From assembly GCA_902464115.1 (NCBI GenBank), contig CABQIF010000085.1:1-8873 (forward strand): a stretch of 8,873 nucleotides of DNA. Direction: 5' to 3'. Below, in pieces: positions 1 to 6,140 of the stretch (position 1 is its first letter; every line of letters starts with the position of its first letter). Position numbers and translations under genes: made by a program. This DNA is from an uncultured Ruminococcus sp. (GTDB lineage Bacteria > Bacillota > Clostridia > Oscillospirales > Ruminococcaceae). The notes beneath the pieces were generated by a model. The model saw only the letters and a program-made list of their open reading frames with translations. It was not told the DNA's origin and did no database searches.

Positions 1-176
1 TGCTCGCCCACACCTCGCCAACATTTTTGAAAAATTGTTGGATCAAAAAACTTTTTATTGCCTGCGGCTCGTTTTTGTAAGCAATCTCGTCTAAAATTCC
101 CGTTTTCTGGAATTTTCAAGCCAAAAAACAACATTTTTCGCTGAAAATATGGAAGAATGAACAAAAATACATCCCG
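1..176. other. Intergenic stretch upstream of the first gene
   Basis: I recognise no gene in this AT-rich stretch. One frame stays open from base 2 to a TAA at 92-94 (about 30 codons), but it has no recognisable motif and could equally be noncoding, so I do not call it the tail of an upstream gene. Two weak inverted repeats are visible: CCAAC/GTTGG (18-22 and 37-41, with an A/T-rich interior that also pairs) and AAAATTCC/GGAATTTT (93-100 and 109-116). Either could be a remnant terminator of an upstream gene, but neither has a clean GC stem followed by a U tract. Confidence 0.4.
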
Positions 177-224
177 ATTTTGTGCACAATGTGGGTTTAC
201 ACGGCTGAAAAAGTGTGCTATAAT
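177..224 (+). promoter_or_regulatory. Sigma-A-type promoter with upstream TTTTGTGCA box, first surface protein
   Basis: The -35 TTTACA (196-201) and -10 TATAAT (219-224) are 17 nt apart. A TG at 216-217 makes an extended -10. A box ATTTTGTGCA (177-186) starts 19 nt before the -35, and within it TTGTGCACAA (180-189) is a perfect palindrome. The same box recurs at the same distance in front of the paralogous gene. Transcription should start near 231. Confidence 0.85.
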
Positions 225-249
225 AGGTCTAAACTCGAAATTTATGCGT

Positions 250-276
250 TGCAGACAGTGGGGTGCAGCGTCTGCA
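250..276 (+). promoter_or_regulatory. Leader hairpin with G-rich loop
   Basis: TGCAGAC (250-256) pairs with GTCTGCA (270-276) around a 13-nt loop containing GGGG (260-263). An alternative hairpin GTGCAG-CGT-CTGCAC lies inside the same bases, so the two folds compete. The leader of the paralogous gene also has GCAGAC and GTCTG flanking a GGGG. The distance from GGGG to the start codon is nearly the same (44 and 45 nt). A role in mRNA stability or translation control is inference. Confidence 0.45.
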
Positions 277-307
277 CACAACCCTTGAAATGGAGGAGAA
301 GATTCTC

Positions 308-1288
308 ATGAAAAGAACAATACTTGCTGTTTCTGCATTTGCAGCTTCTTTAATGGTCAGTGCTGTAGCAGTTTCTGCTCCGGTACAGGCAGAAGAAATT
401 TTCCACAGCCGGAAGGCTGTTGCGGAAGTTGTCGCTACAACTCCGCTGTATGAGGCACAGGACGACACCCAGACGACAACCACCACAGATTTCAGTGGTT
501 CAAATTCTGTAGAAACCACCACAACACTGAATTCGTCCGTGACCAGCAGCGAAGAAACGACCACAACCACCACAACCGTTCCGTTGCAGGTGGTAACTGT
601 AAACGCAACCCTGCACGCTTCTTTTAATGGCGATAAAGAAGATGCTCCGTCTACGCCAGTTTCTATTAGCAGTGATGCACAGCAGGAAACTTATACGATT
701 TCCTGTGATTTGACAGATCCATCCACAGCGTTGGATTATGTTTATTTGGATTTTGCCCTGCCGGATGCAAAGCAGTCCATTCGGACATTCTGCCCGAACT
801 TTACACCAGCAGTTACAAAGGTTTCTACCGGTGCAGATCTCTTGAACGATGTTCCATACACGATGGGAGCAAATGTAGTCAATTATACCTATACGGATGC
901 AACCGGTAATCAGTATGTGCGAGTTGTTCTCTATGATGCAACCGCAACGGGAGATGGTTATTTAGCACAGAATGCAGCCATTACTGATAAGTTGCAGCTG
1001 ACATTCCAGCTGACTGGCTTGCAATCCTTTGACCCGACTGTCACAACCACGACCGTAACCAGCGGTACCGTTACAACCACAACGGTCAATGTCAATGGTG
1101 CTTATGATACCAGCGGTAAGGGCGGTTCTTATAACAGCGGTAAGGGCGGCAGCAGTTCCGCTCCAACCAGTACTTCTACTCCGACACAGACCGCTGACCT
1201 GAGTGTTGGTGCAATTGTCGTCGGTGCAGTGGCTGCTGTTTCTCTGGCAGGTGCTGCATTTACCGTTACCAGAAGAAAGAAGAAGTAA
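308..1288 (+). CDS. Secreted, membrane/wall-anchored surface protein (paralogue A)
   Basis: A 326-residue protein I cannot assign to a named family. Residues 1-28 are a signal peptide (MKRT start, hydrophobic core, VQA end). Residues 52-91 are a Thr-rich linker. Residues 95-239 form a compact, probably all-beta module, and 244-290 a second Thr/Gly/Ser linker with a repeated SGKGGS. Residues 291-326 are an anchor: TPTQTAD, a hydrophobic helix, then RRKKK. There is no LPXTG, so it is either a membrane anchor or a non-canonical sorting signal. The start at 308 is chosen because GGAGGAG (292-298) lies 9 nt upstream and the signal peptide begins there; the in-frame ATG at 263 lacks both. The gene has its own promoter and terminator. 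The layout resembles single-module surface adaptors such as cellulosomal ScaE or carbohydrate-binding surface proteins, which is inference only. Confidence 0.85.
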   Translation: MKRTILAVSAFAASLMVSAVAVSAPVQAEEIFHSRKAVAEVVATTPLYEAQDDTQTTTTTDFSGSNSVETTTTLNSSVTSSEETTTTTTTVPLQVVTVNATLHASFNGDKEDAPSTPVSISSDAQQETYTISCDLTDPSTALDYVYLDFALPDAKQSIRTFCPNFTPAVTKVSTGADLLNDVPYTMGANVVNYTYTDATGNQYVRVVLYDATATGDGYLAQNAAITDKLQLTFQLTGLQSFDPTVTTTTVTSGTVTTTTVNVNGAYDTSGKGGSYNSGKGGSSSAPTSTSTPTQTADLSVGAIVVGAVAAVSLAGAAFTVTRRKKK

Positions 1289-1310
1289 GATCTCTTTTTT
1301 GAAATGCATT

Positions 1311-1357
1311 CCATCCGCCGCAAGCCGGAATTCATTCGGAACGGCGGATGGTTTTTT
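1311..1357 (+). terminator. Intrinsic terminator of the first surface protein gene
   Basis: CCATCCGCCG (1311-1320) pairs perfectly with CGGCGGATGG (1342-1351). An inner CCG/CGG stem adds to it, and GTTTTTTC follows. It lies 22 nt after the stop codon. Confidence 0.93.
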
Positions 1358-1395
1358 CTGTCTGTGTCTGGAATATTGCTGAAAAATAAACTCCC

Positions 1396-1443
1396 ATTTT
1401 GTGCAGATTGTATATTTACAGCAAATGAAAAGTATGGTATAAT
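1396..1443 (+). promoter_or_regulatory. Sigma-A-type promoter with upstream TTTTGTGCA box, second surface protein
   Basis: The -35 TTTACA (1415-1420), a 17-nt spacer and -10 TATAAT (1438-1443) with TG at 1435-1436 repeat the design of the first surface protein promoter. The 10-mer ATTTTGTGCA (1396-1405) is identical and again starts 19 nt before the -35. Nineteen of 25 bases from the box through the -35 match between the two promoters, whereas the leaders below are mostly different. Confidence 0.87.
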
Positions 1444-1466
1444 AACTTCAGGTATCGAAAAAAGAT

Positions 1467-1515
1467 GCAGACGAACGAAAAATGCGAGGATGTATCGGGG
1501 AAGTACATCGTCTGT
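1467..1515 (+). promoter_or_regulatory. Leader stem-loop of the second surface protein gene
   Basis: GATGTA (1489-1494) pairs with TACATC (1504-1509) around a loop containing GGGG (1497-1500). CAGAC (1468-1472) can pair with GTCTG (1510-1514) to stack a second helix with a large one-sided bulge. The arrangement resembles the first gene's leader. Function unknown. Confidence 0.4.
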
Positions 1516-1545
1516 GAAGAGAGAAAAGAATGGAGGAGACATCGC

Positions 1546-2364
1546 ATGAAACGCATCATCAAGGGCGTTTTGGCAGCTGCTTTGGTTACAACTGCACTCA
1601 CTGCCGGAACGATTTCTTTTGCAGCGAATACAGAGGTATCTGCGATTGAAGGCGTAACTGCAACGCTGACTGGTTCGCTGGATAACAGTAATTTTGCTTA
1701 CTACGGTGTTGGAAAGACCAATAAAAATATCGAAAGCACCACTGCCAATATCTCCAGTGATGGCGAATATGTTATTAGCTGGACGGTTTCCGGCAATGCT
1801 TCTACTGTCGATTATTTGTATTTGGATTTGAATTTTCCGTCACCCATTAACACACAGCCAATCAAGGACACATTCCCAGATTTGAACATCGTTGTAACGG
1901 AAGTAAAGACCGGTTCAACCATTGTGGATTATAAGATGGGAACAAATGCAGTCAATTATGACTATCTGAACGGTGGTTTGGATTCGGTTCGGGTAACGCT
2001 TTGTGACCAATCCACTGCAAGCAATGGCTATCTTTCCAAGCAGACTGCAATCGGACAAACCTTGTCGGTAACCTTCCGGGTATCTGGTCTGGGCGATGAA
2101 GATACCACTACACCGGTTACAACCACCACCATGCCGGTACAAACGACACCGATTCAGACGACAATGGCAACCACTTTGCCCGTAACACAGCCAGCAGCAC
2201 CTGTTGCAACCACAACAGCAGTTGTGGCAGCAGGCAGTACCGGTGGCATTCCAACACCAACGCAAACTGCGGATTTGAGTGTGGGTGCAATTGTGATTGG
2301 CGGTGTTGCAGCCGTTTCGTTGGCAGGAGCTGCCTTCACAGTAACCCGAAGAAAGAAAAAGTAA
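1546..2364 (+). CDS. Secreted, membrane/wall-anchored surface protein (paralogue B)
   Basis: A 272-residue paralogue of the preceding gene product. Residues 1-27 are a signal peptide (FAA end; an alternative site is VSA at 33). Residues 35-183 form the single module, 187-236 a Thr/Pro/Val linker, and 237-272 the TPTQTAD-helix-RRKKK anchor. Unlike its neighbour it has no Thr linker before the module. Shared landmarks in the two modules include Tyr/Leu-Asp strand motifs (DYVYLDF and DYLYLDL), MGxNxVNY, VRVxLxD and a GYL segment before a final hydrophobic strand ending in GL. The start at 1546 is set by GGAGGAG (1532-1538), 7 nt upstream, and by the signal peptide; an earlier in-frame ATG at 1465 has neither. 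It is a separate transcription unit. A cohesin-like or carbohydrate-binding role is possible but unproven. Confidence 0.86.
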   Translation: MKRIIKGVLAAALVTTALTAGTISFAANTEVSAIEGVTATLTGSLDNSNFAYYGVGKTNKNIESTTANISSDGEYVISWTVSGNASTVDYLYLDLNFPSPINTQPIKDTFPDLNIVVTEVKTGSTIVDYKMGTNAVNYDYLNGGLDSVRVTLCDQSTASNGYLSKQTAIGQTLSVTFRVSGLGDEDTTTPVTTTTMPVQTTPIQTTMATTLPVTQPAAPVATTTAVVAAGSTGGIPTPTQTADLSVGAIVIGGVAAVSLAGAAFTVTRRKKK

Positions 2365-2390
2365 ACACAGAAATGTGTCAGAATAAAAGA

Positions 2391-2442
2391 AAAACATTGC
2401 CGTTCCTTGCAGAGAATTTGCAGGGGACGGCAATGTTTTTTT
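2391..2442 (+). terminator. Intrinsic terminator of the second surface protein gene
   Basis: AACATTGCCGT (2393-2403) pairs with ACGGCAATGTT (2427-2437), with further pairing inside (TTGCA/TGCAG region), followed by a run of T to 2442. It faces the terminator of the convergent minus-strand gene, insulating the two units. Confidence 0.93.
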
Positions 2443-2452
2443 CTGTAAACAC

Positions 2453-2487
2453 AAAAAAATCCCTGTTCGAATGGACTCGAACAGGGA
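2453..2487 (-). terminator. Intrinsic terminator of the Cys-rich membrane protein gene
   Basis: Read on the minus strand, TCCCTGTTCGA and TCGAACAGGGA form an 11-bp perfect stem with a 6-nt loop (2460-2487), followed by seven T (2459-2453). It begins 26 nt after the stop codon of the minus-strand gene. Confidence 0.93.
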
Positions 2488-2512
2488 ATCTTGAAAAATC
2501 ACAGGAAAAAAC

Positions 2513-2812
2513 TTATTCGTCATCTTCCGGATCAGTCGGTTCTACTTTATCCGCTGCCATAGATGCACAGGAATCAGTATCTTCGTCTTCTTCGTCGGTG
2601 CAGGCATCTGCATCGCAGCAAGGTGCTTCACACATCGGTTCATCTGTGCCATCACAGTCACAATCTTCTCCGCCCAGACAATCATCTGTGCCAGCGAAAT
2701 CACAGCCACAGCCATCATGATGTTTTTTCCGCAGCTTTGTAACGAAGAAAATCGTTCCGAGCACAACGGTAGCAGTTGCCAGAATAATGGATACAATGGT
2801 GCGTGTTTTCAT
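2513..2812 (-). CDS. Small membrane protein with Cys- and acid-rich tail
   Basis: A 99-residue protein I do not recognise. Residues 5-25 are one hydrophobic helix. A basic patch (K26, R28, K29, K30, H31, H32) follows directly, which by the positive-inside rule places the tail in the cytoplasm. The tail (33-99) has ten Cys (35, 37, 45, 51, 53, 61, 65, 66, 71, 82), including CxC pairs and one CC, and about 27 Asp/Glu. Such a tail could bind metal ions or be redox-active, but no known motif proves this. There is no signal-peptidase or lipobox site. The start is set by GAGGAG (2821-2816), unusually close at 3 nt. A second GGAG lies further upstream (2829-2826). The gene has its own promoter, a structured leader and a terminator. 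Confidence 0.8.
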   Translation of the reverse strand: MKTRTIVSIILATATVVLGTIFFVTKLRKKHHDGCGCDFAGTDDCLGGEDCDCDGTDEPMCEAPCCDADACTDEEDEDTDSCASMAADKVEPTDPEDDE

Positions 2813-2827
2813 AAGCTCCTCTTTTCT

Positions 2828-2886
2828 CCGCAGAATGTAGAATATTGGTCTTTTTGTTCAATATGGTGACAGGTTCACTTCTGCGG
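2828..2886 (-). ncRNA. Candidate three-way-junction leader RNA (cis-regulatory)
   Basis: In the leader of the Cys-rich gene, CCGCAGAA (2886-2879) pairs perfectly with TTCTGCGG (2835-2828). Enclosed are a 4-bp hairpin GTGA/TCAC (2878-2875 and 2869-2866) and a 6-bp hairpin ATATTG/CAATAT (2864-2859 and 2847-2842), separated by one base, giving a tight three-way junction. The 5' arm of the closing stem also belongs to a competing hairpin GCGGC-act-GCCGC (2895-2883), so the two folds exclude each other. The closing stem ends 6 nt before the Shine-Dalgarno GAGGAG. I cannot match it to a known riboswitch class. Confidence 0.45.
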
Positions 2887-2907
2887 CAGTGCCGCTGTCT
2901 AATGGTT

Positions 2908-2936
2908 ATTATACCATGTTTCGTGAAAAAATACAA
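2908..2936 (-). promoter_or_regulatory. Promoter of the Cys-rich membrane protein gene
   Basis: On the minus strand, TATAAT (2913-2908) is preceded by TGG, giving an extended -10. The -35 candidate TTGTAT (2936-2931) is 17 nt upstream. The start would be near 2901, giving a leader of about 89 nt. The TTTTGTGCA box seen at other promoters is absent here. Confidence 0.8.
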
Positions 2937-3052
2937 GACTTTTACCGAATCTTTTCGCTTTTTCTGCGATACAATTTTGTGATTTTTGTTGATTTTAATA
3001 CAAAATATGTAGAAAAGGATGGTTGATTGGGGAAAAATAGAAGCAATCCATA
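2937..3052. other. AT-rich spacer between the GH74 terminator and the next promoter
   Basis: No coding sequence is supported. An inverted repeat ATTTTGT/ACAAAAT (2974-2980 and 3000-3006) is visible but is the kind expected by chance in AT-rich DNA. Confidence 0.4.
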
Positions 3053-3092
3053 TAAAAAAATCCGCTGCACAGCGAAAGTGCTATGCAGCGGA
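3053..3092 (-). terminator. Intrinsic terminator of the GH74 gene
   Basis: On the minus strand TCCGCTGCA and TGCAGCGGA form a 9-bp perfect stem (3092-3084 and 3069-3061), with an inner AGC/GCT extension, followed by a run of T (3060-3054). It starts 27 nt after the GH74 stop codon. Confidence 0.93.
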
Positions 3093-3119
3093 GAAAAATG
3101 GATTGTGTTTGGTTTCTTT

Positions 3120-5927
3120 TTAGTCTTTTGCAATATATGGAAGTTCCTGAACTTCTTCATCGCTGAGGATGAACCGCATCAGAGCATCCGTATCGCTATC
3201 TTCAACATTTGCTGTGCCATCTGTCTGGTCGCAGTTTGCATTTACATACTGTGTATCAGTCAGCTGAACAATACCTGCTAAATACTTATTCAGCATGATT
3301 GCATCCAACAAGTCAACAACGCCGTTGACATCAACGTCACCATAGTTTGCAACAATCGTTCCTGTTGTAGTGGTTGTCTTGTCAGAAGTAGTTGTGCCTG
3401 CTCCTGTCGTTGTACCCGTATCGGTTGTTGTTGTACCCGCAGGCTTTGTGGTGGTCAATGTAGTAGCTGTTGTTGTCGTTGTGGTGGTAGTTGCTGTAGT
3501 AGTGGTTGTGGTAACCGGTTTCGGATCAGTGCCAGCACTGGAATCCATGTAAACGATACCGCATCCAACCGTAGACATATAGACCATACCGAACTGGTTC
3601 ATGTCGCCAACGAGGAAGTTTCCGTTACCAGTACCGCCATAGAGGTGGTGCAGGTTGATGGCAACCCAAGTCTTACCGGCATCAGTCGAACGATAAACGC
3701 CTTCGATGTCGTCGTCACTCGGCTTTCCGTACATATACAGGGTATTCACGCCGCCCTCTTCTTCCGGAGCACCGTAACCAATGGTCTTGCAGTAAGAAAC
3801 GTTGTCGAGTTTTTCGACCTTCTTGCCGTAGTCGGTCACATGGTAAGCACCATAGTAGCCAGCACCCAGCATCAGTTCACCATCGCCCAGATAAGCGATT
3901 CTGCCGGCACTGTCGCACTGGTCATACATTGCAACATCGGTTTCTTCGCTGAAGGTCTTGCCGTAGTCGTGGCTGACATAGAACTTGTAGCAGGCATCCG
4001 AGAGATCCGGAGCCGGCTTGGAATAGCCCCAAGAAGAATTATAATAAGTGGAATATGCATAGACAATGCTCGGGTCATTTTCTTCTACCATCATAAAGGT
4101 TGGCTTTGAGCCATATGCAGAAGCAATACCGCTGCAAGCTGTCCAGGTCTTGCCGTAGTCATCGGAATAAGAAACGTTTGTTGCGTTGTCACCGCTGCTC
4201 TTGAAGAACCGATAAGAACCGTCTTCCAGCTGTGTGATGGCAGCCTTACCGCCGGTCGGGCATTCCATCTGTGTCCAGTTCTTACCGCCGTCCAGTGTGT
4301 AGTAACCAACACCCTTGCCCTCTGCACAACGCATCATGACATCGGTATTCTGCGGGCAGTATGCAATGGCACTGGCAGAACCACTGCCGCCAGTTGCTGC
4401 GGTCATCGTCGGAGAGAACCGGTTGGAATTGACCGTGTCGAGGTGTTCAAAGCCGTCATAGTCCCCGATAACAGAATACGGATTCTTGCCCGGTGCACTG
4501 ATCATATCGAGTGCAACAACTTCTTCAATGCCATCTGCTTCAAAGTAAACGACTGGCAGTTCATCCCAAGTGTTGTCGCAAGCGAAAACACCGTTACCAG
4601 AAGTGATCAGGAATCGGTCAGAATTTCGTGGGTCGAGTACCATTGCACCGCTCCAGTGAACGGAATAGCCATGAATCCACGGTCTGCCGCCATCCTGCAA
4701 ATAATCTGCCTGCAACGGGCCGCCCCAAGTCTTTTCATTACCCGGCGTAATGCTTTCCCAAGTTGCACCGCCGTCGGTAGAACGGTAGAACTGAGAACCC
4801 CATGCAACCGGAACATCTGCACCATCTTCCCAAGAACTATCTGGCCACAGCTGAGAATAACCGAAGTCGCAGCTGGTTGCAATCAGCTTATTGGCATCGT
4901 TCGGGTCGCCATAAACCGCACCATAAGCGTGGTTGGAAGTCGGGCTGATGTCCGTTGCTTCGCCAGTCTTTGGATTGTACTTATACAAAGCACCGCCGCC
5001 GCTGAATGTGGTGTTGCCGCAGTAGGAGATCAGGAGGTTGCCGTCTGCGTCTGCATTGATTCTGGACGGATAATAATTGGTCGGAAGGTCTTTGCTCAGC
5101 GGCTGGAAGTCATCCGAACCAACATCAGCAACAACCAGACTGTTTTCGCCCTGAATGGTCGTACCAACATAAACCTTGCCATCCTGAACATGAACGATGG
5201 AAACACCGTTCTGGTGGTAATATTCTGCATCGGTCAAAGCTCTTGCCATGTGTTCTGTCCAGGTCGGCCACTTGATGGAATTTTTGAAAAGTCCTAAATC
5301 GTCATAGCCCTTAACGGCTTCCCAAGTGTCACCGCCGTCTTTACTCATGATTAGGGCAGAGTCACCGGAAGCAACGTCACCGCCGCAATAGATGATGTTC
5401 GGGTTGTCCGGATCAACGGAAATTGCTTCCCCGAACTGTCTGCCTTCGCCGTTGCCGTGAACCTGGATCAGGTCAGTGACATCAATCCGGTCAAAGGTTT
5501 CGCCGCCGTCCCGAGAACGGAAGATTTCGGTTCGTGCATCGCTGAAATATGCACAGCCGCAGAGCAGGTAGATCGTGTTATCATCGGTCGGGTCAATGCA
5601 CATCGCATCAACACTCAGGAAACCACGTTCGGAGTCGTTCAGGTCGTCCAGCATCTGATCCCAGTTGCCAGTATCATAGTTGTACTTGTATGCACCACCA
5701 ACGTCTGTACGGGCATACATCACATCTTTGCCGGTGATAATACCGGATACGAAACCGCCGCCGGCAATGCCGAGCGTACCAACTTTGGTCTGGTCTGCAA
5801 CGCTATCGGTTGCAGCGGAAGCTGTCAGGGTTGTGGAACTGCCCAGCAGGCTGGATAATGCCAAACTACCGCAGAGAACAGCACCTGCGGAGGTTGCTGC
5901 GAGCAGTCGCTTCATGGTTTTTTTCAT
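3120..5927 (-). CDS. GH74 xyloglucanase with C-terminal type I dockerin
   Basis: A 935-residue secreted enzyme of glycoside hydrolase family 74, whose bacterial members mostly cut the beta-1,4-glucan backbone of xyloglucan. Residues 1-39 are a signal peptide ending ASA. The catalytic region (about 45-798) has the GH74 opening GGGFVSGI and ARTDVGGAY, with D75 as one predicted catalytic acid, and IGDYDGF, with D489 as the second. Seven Asp-box repeats of the S/T-x-D-x-G-x-T/N-W/F type (138, 195, 383, 544, 588, 652, 747) fit the tandem seven-bladed propellers of the family. Residues 801-859 are a Thr linker and 860-935 a dockerin, so the enzyme should be docked on a cellulosome by a cohesin. The start at 5927 follows AAGGAG 11 nt upstream; an in-frame ATG at 5966 lacks a ribosome site. 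The gene is monocistronic and divergent from the carboxypeptidase gene. Confidence 0.95.
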   Translation of the reverse strand: MKKTMKRLLAATSAGAVLCGSLALSSLLGSSTTLTASAATDSVADQTKVGTLGIAGGGFVSGIITGKDVMYARTDVGGAYKYNYDTGNWDQMLDDLNDSERGFLSVDAMCIDPTDDNTIYLLCGCAYFSDARTEIFRSRDGGETFDRIDVTDLIQVHGNGEGRQFGEAISVDPDNPNIIYCGGDVASGDSALIMSKDGGDTWEAVKGYDDLGLFKNSIKWPTWTEHMARALTDAEYYHQNGVSIVHVQDGKVYVGTTIQGENSLVVADVGSDDFQPLSKDLPTNYYPSRINADADGNLLISYCGNTTFSGGGALYKYNPKTGEATDISPTSNHAYGAVYGDPNDANKLIATSCDFGYSQLWPDSSWEDGADVPVAWGSQFYRSTDGGATWESITPGNEKTWGGPLQADYLQDGGRPWIHGYSVHWSGAMVLDPRNSDRFLITSGNGVFACDNTWDELPVVYFEADGIEEVVALDMISAPGKNPYSVIGDYDGFEHLDTVNSNRFSPTMTAATGGSGSASAIAYCPQNTDVMMRCAEGKGVGYYTLDGGKNWTQMECPTGGKAAITQLEDGSYRFFKSSGDNATNVSYSDDYGKTWTACSGIASAYGSKPTFMMVEENDPSIVYAYSTYYNSSWGYSKPAPDLSDACYKFYVSHDYGKTFSEETDVAMYDQCDSAGRIAYLGDGELMLGAGYYGAYHVTDYGKKVEKLDNVSYCKTIGYGAPEEEGGVNTLYMYGKPSDDDIEGVYRSTDAGKTWVAINLHHLYGGTGNGNFLVGDMNQFGMVYMSTVGCGIVYMDSSAGTDPKPVTTTTTTATTTTTTTTATTLTTTKPAGTTTTDTGTTTGAGTTTSDKTTTTTGTIVANYGDVDVNGVVDLLDAIMLNKYLAGIVQLTDTQYVNANCDQTDGTANVEDSDTDALMRFILSDEEVQELPYIAKD
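3123..3350 (-). other. Type I dockerin module
   Basis: This is the last 76 residues of the GH74 protein. The first calcium-binding repeat is canonical (DVDVNGVVDLLDA, ligands at loop positions 1, 3, 5, 9 and 12, then an F-helix with NKYLAG). The second repeat (CDQTDGTANVEDSDTDAL, then MRFIL) does not fit the standard 12-residue loop and appears to carry about two extra residues, so its calcium binding may be weak or altered. It pairs with an unknown cohesin elsewhere in the genome. Confidence 0.88.
3351..3527 (-). repeat. Thr-rich linker, low-complexity coding repeat
   Basis: About 59 residues of mostly Thr with Ala, Pro, Gly, Lys and Asp connect the GH74 domain to the dockerin. The ACN codon runs make a repetitive tract in the DNA that can expand or contract by slippage. 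Flexible, probably glycosylated Thr linkers are typical of Ruminococcus cellulosomal enzymes. Confidence 0.9.
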
Positions 5928-6003
5928 AGAAAAATCCGCTCCTTCTTCATATAACATCAATTTCATTCTGTTGGGGCAGAGAAATGCCCACTTCTAAGGA
6001 TTT

Positions 6004-6032
6004 ATTATACCATAGATTGTGAGAAAATGCAA
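6004..6032 (-). promoter_or_regulatory. Promoter of the GH74 gene
   Basis: On the minus strand TATAAT (6009-6004) is preceded by TGG, an extended -10. TTGCAT (6032-6027) is the -35 candidate at 17 nt. The start would be near 5997, and a hairpin begins about 7 nt into the transcript. Confidence 0.8.
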
Positions 6033-6056
6033 CTATAATTGTAAGAAGCAGCTTTA

Positions 6057-6111
6057 TTTTTGTGCAGGATGCTAATTTTTATGGGAATCCACTTGACAAA
6101 ATGCACAAAAA
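6057..6111. repeat. Inverted repeat of the TTTTTGTGCA box
   Basis: TTTTTGTGCA (6057-6066) and TGCACAAAAA (6102-6111) are perfect 10-bp inverted copies, 35 nt apart. They contain the same TTTTGTGCA core found upstream of the two surface protein promoters. This could be a pair of operator sites serving the divergent genes, with DNA looping possible, or a transcribed stem. Binding is inference. Confidence 0.5.
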
Positions 6112-6140
6112 CCGGAAAAAGCAATGCTTTCCACCGTTGA

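Noticed and set aside
1276..1285. LPXTG sorting signal at the C-terminus of the surface proteins
   Set aside because: No LPXTG or NPXTN is present. The nearest segment is PTQTAD, so only a non-canonical signal can be proposed.
2373..2720. Plus-strand Ser-rich open frame of 115 codons
   Set aside because: It starts inside a terminator and is the antisense shadow of the Cys/Asp-rich gene, whose ribosome site, promoter and terminator are all on the minus strand.
3351..3527. Repetitive DNA as a possible CRISPR or tandem repeat array
   Set aside because: It is the in-frame Thr-codon linker of the GH74 protein, without regular spacers.
4443..5297. Long plus-strand open frame (284 codons) inside the GH74 gene
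   Set aside because: It is antisense to a well-supported GH74 domain, has no ribosome site or motif, and reflects the codon bias of the real gene.
6093..6121. TTGACA as a plus-strand -35
   Set aside because: No -10-like sequence lies 15-19 nt downstream.
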